Shown here one piece after another: positions 5,856 through 8,786 of a DNA stretch of 8,786 nt (its first letter is position 1; each line of letters opens with the position of its first letter). Source of the DNA: Pseudomonadota bacterium (GTDB lineage: Bacteria > Myxococcota > Bradymonadia > UBA4248); the NCBI GenBank assembly GCA_017629415.1, contig JAGBXG010000335.1, forward strand, positions 1 to 8,786, in the 5' to 3' direction. A model generated the notes under the pieces. That model saw only the letters and a list, made by a program, of their open reading frames with translations. It searched no databases and was not told the DNA's origin. The position numbers and the translations under genes were made by a program.

Positions 5856-7073
5856 TTAAACGACCTGGAATAAATAAAACTTGAGATAATTCGTTTCCGG
5901 AACATTCATATGAATGGGATGATCGGGACTCTGCTGACGCGCTTCAATCTGACGTAAACTGACGCACGCTTCATGGGATGCCTCGATCAGCATTTTTTGA
6001 AACATGTCATCTTTCATAAAATGAGAGCATGAACATGTCGCAAGATAACCCCCGCGAGGAAGCAGCTTCATGGCTTTGCAATTGATTTCTTTATATCCGC
6101 CGTAGGCGGCACGCGCCGTGGCATGACTTTTGGTAAACGCAGGCGGATCAAGAATAATAAAATCATCAGATCTGTCTTTCTTCTCATACCGCTCTGTCAG
6201 CAGCTCAAAAACATTCGCACAGACAAAATCCATGTTCTGAATCTGGTTGCGTTGTGCATTGGCACGTGCCTGGTCAATAGCCAGCTGAGAAATATCCACT
6301 GCTGTTACATGCGATGCACCGCCTTTGGCTGCATGTAAAGCAAATGCACCTGTATGCGTAAAACAATCCAATACACGCCGACCGCGAGAAAGCTCCATGA
6401 CAGCTCTGCGGTTATATTTCTGATCTAAAAAATAACCCGTCTTCTGACCTTCAATGTAATTGACATCAAAACGAATGCCATTTTCCATGATCTCAACATG
6501 CCCATCTGTATCCGTTTTTAAACCCTCGGCATGATAAAAACCTTTGAACTGCGGCAGACCCTCAAGCTGACGAGTCGCAACATCGCCGCGCTCATAAAAG
6601 ACATCTATCGTTTCCCCCATGTCCCTGAGTGTCTTTAATATCAGACCAAATATCATGTCCTTGCGGCATTCAATACCCACAGACATCACTTGAGCAACCA
6701 AAACAGTATCAAATCTGTCAACAACCAAACCGGGAAACTGATCCGATTCCCCAAAAATTAAACGGCAAGCCTTAAAATCTGCTCCCATCACATGACGTCT
6801 GTATTCAAGAGCATACTTGATACGACGGGCAAAAAAATGCATGTCAAATTTATCATTCGTATTATTCGAAATGATACGCACACGGATCTTGCTTTGAGCA
6901 TTGACCCAGCCGGTCCCCAAATATGCCCCTTTCTGAGAACGTACATCCACCAACTCACCATCGGCTGCTGTCGCCGTCATCTCTGTAATCTCTTCACCAA
7001 AAACCCAGGGATGACCATTTCGAAGACTTTTTTCTGCTTTGGGGGTAACGGTATAAATCGGATACTGACGCAT
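5856..7073 (-). CDS. rlmI: RlmI-family 23S rRNA (cytosine-C5) methyltransferase
   Basis: This is a class I SAM-dependent methyltransferase of the RlmI (YccW) family; E. coli RlmI makes m5C1962 in 23S rRNA. The 405-residue length matches the family (about 396 in E. coli). An N-terminal PUA RNA-binding domain covers about residues 5-75 (KAEKSLRNGHPWVF at 12-25). The linker then carries the family hallmark EGQKTGYFLDQ (208-218). The Rossmann domain has SAM motif I VLDCFTHTGAFALHAA (234-249), motif II VTAVDIS (256-262), DPPAF (309-313) and motif VI TCSCSH (346-351), where m5C enzymes keep the catalytic cysteine. The open frame reaches back to a TTG at 7130, but that would overlap the HEAT-like gene by 50 nt. 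The ATG at 7073 lies 7 nt after that gene's stop and gives the usual N-terminus, though only a weak GGAAG precedes it. The exact target nucleotide is inferred from the family. Confidence 0.93.
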   Translation of the reverse strand: MRQYPIYTVTPKAEKSLRNGHPWVFGEEITEMTATAADGELVDVRSQKGAYLGTGWVNAQSKIRVRIISNNTNDKFDMHFFARRIKYALEYRRHVMGADFKACRLIFGESDQFPGLVVDRFDTVLVAQVMSVGIECRKDMIFGLILKTLRDMGETIDVFYERGDVATRQLEGLPQFKGFYHAEGLKTDTDGHVEIMENGIRFDVNYIEGQKTGYFLDQKYNRRAVMELSRGRRVLDCFTHTGAFALHAAKGGASHVTAVDISQLAIDQARANAQRNQIQNMDFVCANVFELLTERYEKKDRSDDFIILDPPAFTKSHATARAAYGGYKEINCKAMKLLPRGGYLATCSCSHFMKDDMFQKMLIEASHEACVSLRQIEARQQSPDHPIHMNVPETNYLKFYLFQVV

Positions 7074-7080
7074 GAGATAT

Positions 7081-7803
7081 TTATCTTCCACGATTTGAAC
7101 AATATGTCTCTTGTTTGCAATGACCGTCAATCGCCTGTTTCAAACGTGTCTGAAAAAAACGATTCTTTTCAACGGCATAACGATTTTTTAAAGTATCAAG
7201 TGCTTCTTTACCAGGACAGTTTTTTAATGCTGATATCGTCACAAAACGAATCATATCATTATCTGAACTCAGGTACGGCTCAAGAATTGCCGGCGCAGCC
7301 TTGGGGGCTACCTGAGGATACGAACGAATCGCCTGCATCAGCATCAGAGAATGCTTGATTTTGTCGGGATTTTTCAGAATCCATTCAAGCATTTGCAGAT
7401 TGTACTCTGTTTCAAAATAGGCCAACGCTTCAAGCGCTCTGCGGCGAACAGAAAACAACAGTTCGGCATCATTGACAATGCTATGCAAGTGCTTTTCAGC
7501 ATCCGCACTCGTGGAAAGCAAATCAGCCTTAGACGGAAAATCACAATGCGCATTGAGCAATAACATGATTTTCTCCCGATCATCAAACTCACGATTCACA
7601 ATCACACGGCGGCTGCGTCGATATTGCGGCATATTCTCCGTCTGAGACCCACCGGATTCCGCTTGAACACTTCCGGATTCTGCCACTTTGACTTCTGTTT
7701 GCTCAATTTTCGGCACACCCGTCGCCCCCGTCTGCTCATCCTGTGTTTGGGCACAGACGGTCAAAGGCATCAGCAGAAATAGAAGAACAAACCCAAAACG
7801 CAT
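7081..7803 (-). CDS. Secreted or periplasmic HEAT-repeat-like protein
   Basis: The 240-residue protein has an N-terminal signal peptide (MRFGFVLLFLLMPLTVCA) with a signal peptidase I site after VCA (about residue 18). The Cys there is preceded by Val, so a lipobox is unlikely. Residues 19-65 are a low-complexity Gln/Glu/Ser/Gly linker containing two AESG units. From about residue 74 the protein is all-helical with paired helices typical of HEAT-like repeats: SVRRRALEALAYF (118-130), NLQMLEWILKN, HSLMLMQAIRSYP, MIRFVTISALKNCPG (184-198) and ALDTLKNRYA. Such solenoids bind other proteins; no enzymatic motif is seen. The gene begins 5 nt after the apbE stop and ends 7 nt before rlmI, so it is in the same operon. 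The ATG at 7803 has a weak CGGA about 9 nt upstream. The family call is tentative; the gene call is firm. Confidence 0.82.
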   Translation of the reverse strand: MRFGFVLLFLLMPLTVCAQTQDEQTGATGVPKIEQTEVKVAESGSVQAESGGSQTENMPQYRRSRRVIVNREFDDREKIMLLLNAHCDFPSKADLLSTSADAEKHLHSIVNDAELLFSVRRRALEALAYFETEYNLQMLEWILKNPDKIKHSLMLMQAIRSYPQVAPKAAPAILEPYLSSDNDMIRFVTISALKNCPGKEALDTLKNRYAVEKNRFFQTRLKQAIDGHCKQETYCSNRGR

Positions 7804-7808
7804 GACAT

Positions 7809-8786
7809 TTATCCGATAAAACGCCGCGACTTGAGGATTTGACCGTCATTCTGAACCATCAGACAGGCAAGATGCGGACGCGATTCCACAAAATTAAGCG
7901 CTTGTTGAGGTTCCATGACGAAAAGGGCTGTCGATAAAATATCGGCCTCAAGCGCGGTCGGTGCTGTCACCGTCACAGAGGCAAATGACTTGGGACTTCT
8001 GCCAGTTTTCGCATTCACAATATGATGGAATACTTTGTCATCACCATAATAAATTTCATAATTGCCAGAGGTCGAAACTGCCGCATTCTTCAGCACAATC
8101 GTTCCCGGATACTGTCCTTTTCCAGACGGATCCTGAATCGCAATCCGCCAGTCTTTACCTTGACGTGCATACCCAGATGTCCGAATCTCACCGCCGGCAT
8201 TGACGAGAAAATTCCCAATCCCGCGCGTCTGCAGAATCTGTGCAGCCCTGTCGGCAATAAAACCAGGCGCCGCACCATCCAGCGTAATCCCCATACCCTG
8301 AGGAATCACAAGGCTGTTGTCGCGAATTTGCAGCTTTTCAGTACCCAAAAATGGCATCAGAGCCGCAATGTCGGCATCAGAAGGCGTCAGACCTTGCGCA
8401 GATTTCGCCTCAAACATATCCAAACAAGGCTTGACAGTAATATCAAATGCCCCGCCAGTTTCACGATGATAATCGATACAAGCATTCAGCAGCACCGCCA
8501 GTTCATCAGGCAAGTGCTGCATTGTCCCTTCGGCATTCAGCTCGCAGACCGGCGATGTGTTGCCATATCGCGTAAATAAACGCTCCATCTTATGAACATC
8601 GTCAAATACAGCAGCCACCGCATCTTCTGTCGCCGCGCGGCTTTCACCAATGGCCGTCACATCGACATGGGTACCCATCGCCTGACGGCTTTGCGAAACG
8701 CGGTAAGAATTTCTGTCAAAACTCAGGGACTCAAAAGACTCCCGATGCGCAACCATGATGCCGCCTGCCGCTGCGGCAGAAGCAAG
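7809..8786 (-). CDS. apbE: FAD:protein FMN transferase, 5' end cut by window edge
   Basis: ApbE (Ftp) moves FMN from FAD onto a Thr of target flavoproteins such as RnfG/RnfD or NqrB/NqrC, using Mg2+ in the periplasm. Counting from the Met at 8756, the motifs are MGTH (27-30), TGGAFDITVKP (100-110), LDGAAPGFIADRA (159-171), LVNAGGEIRTSG (184-195), AVSTSGNYEIYY (226-237), HHIVNAKTG (244-252) and ALEADILSTALFV (268-280), which holds the metal-site Asp. The usual GIAKG Lys is Pro here (164). That Met is not the true start: the frame stays open to the edge, adding LASAAAAGGI, which resembles the tail of a twin-arginine or Sec signal peptide. The N-terminus therefore lies outside the window. It is the first visible gene of a six-gene run; its flavoprotein target is not in the window. 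Confidence 0.93.
   Translation of the reverse strand, partial: LASAAAAGGIMVAHRESFESLSFDRNSYRVSQSRQAMGTHVDVTAIGESRAATEDAVAAVFDDVHKMERLFTRYGNTSPVCELNAEGTMQHLPDELAVLLNACIDYHRETGGAFDITVKPCLDMFEAKSAQGLTPSDADIAALMPFLGTEKLQIRDNSLVIPQGMGITLDGAAPGFIADRAAQILQTRGIGNFLVNAGGEIRTSGYARQGKDWRIAIQDPSGKGQYPGTIVLKNAAVSTSGNYEIYYGDDKVFHHIVNAKTGRSPKSFASVTVTAPTALEADILSTALFVMEPQQALNFVESRPHLACLMVQNDGQILKSRRFIG

Noticed and set aside
7074..7130. N-terminal extension of rlmI to a TTG
   Set aside because: It overlaps the upstream gene by 50 nt and adds 19 residues absent from the family's usual N-terminus.
8022..8579. 185-codon plus-strand open frame
   Set aside because: It lies fully antisense to apbE, whose motifs are unambiguous.

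Overview
The window carries eight genes, all on the minus strand, with short gaps and no RNA gene, insertion sequence or CRISPR array that I can see. Moderate GC content, two lipobox-bearing proteins and an ApbE preceded by a twin-arginine-like signal tail point to a Gram-negative bacterium. The richness in WD40, TPR, HEAT and calcium-loop repeat proteins would suit a deltaproteobacterial or myxococcal-type lineage, but that placement is inference and I cannot name a species.

Reading in the direction of transcription (right to left), the right part (8786 down to 3363) looks like one six-gene operon. Its members are an FAD:protein FMN transferase (apbE, 5' end outside the window), a secreted HEAT-repeat-like protein, an RlmI-family 23S rRNA methyltransferase, a TPR lipoprotein, a cytoplasmic seven-blade WD40 protein and a small lipoprotein with calcium-loop repeats. 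Gaps inside it are at most about 21 nt, and the last three genes overlap by 1 and 8 nt. For three genes (rlmI, WD40, calcium-loop lipoprotein) the longest open frame begins at a GTG or TTG well upstream of the likely start, and for the TPR gene the ribosome-binding site favours the second ATG, so I moved those starts. The operon promoter lies outside the window.

After a 139-nt AT-rich gap comes a single gene for a tandem universal stress protein (3223-2243). It is followed by a 357-nt non-coding stretch (1886-2242) holding two adjacent imperfect-palindrome hairpins of matching design, a third smaller hairpin, an inverted repeat and a good sigma-70-type promoter.

That promoter drives a 404-residue acidic, low-complexity cytoplasmic protein of unknown function (1885-671), which ends at a strong hairpin terminator (602-635). 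The left edge holds the first 192 codons of uvrB, the nucleotide excision repair helicase subunit.

The best candidates for something undescribed are the overlapping TPR lipoprotein/WD40/calcium-loop lipoprotein trio and the twin-hairpin intergenic element. No complete known defence, secretion or mobile system is visible.
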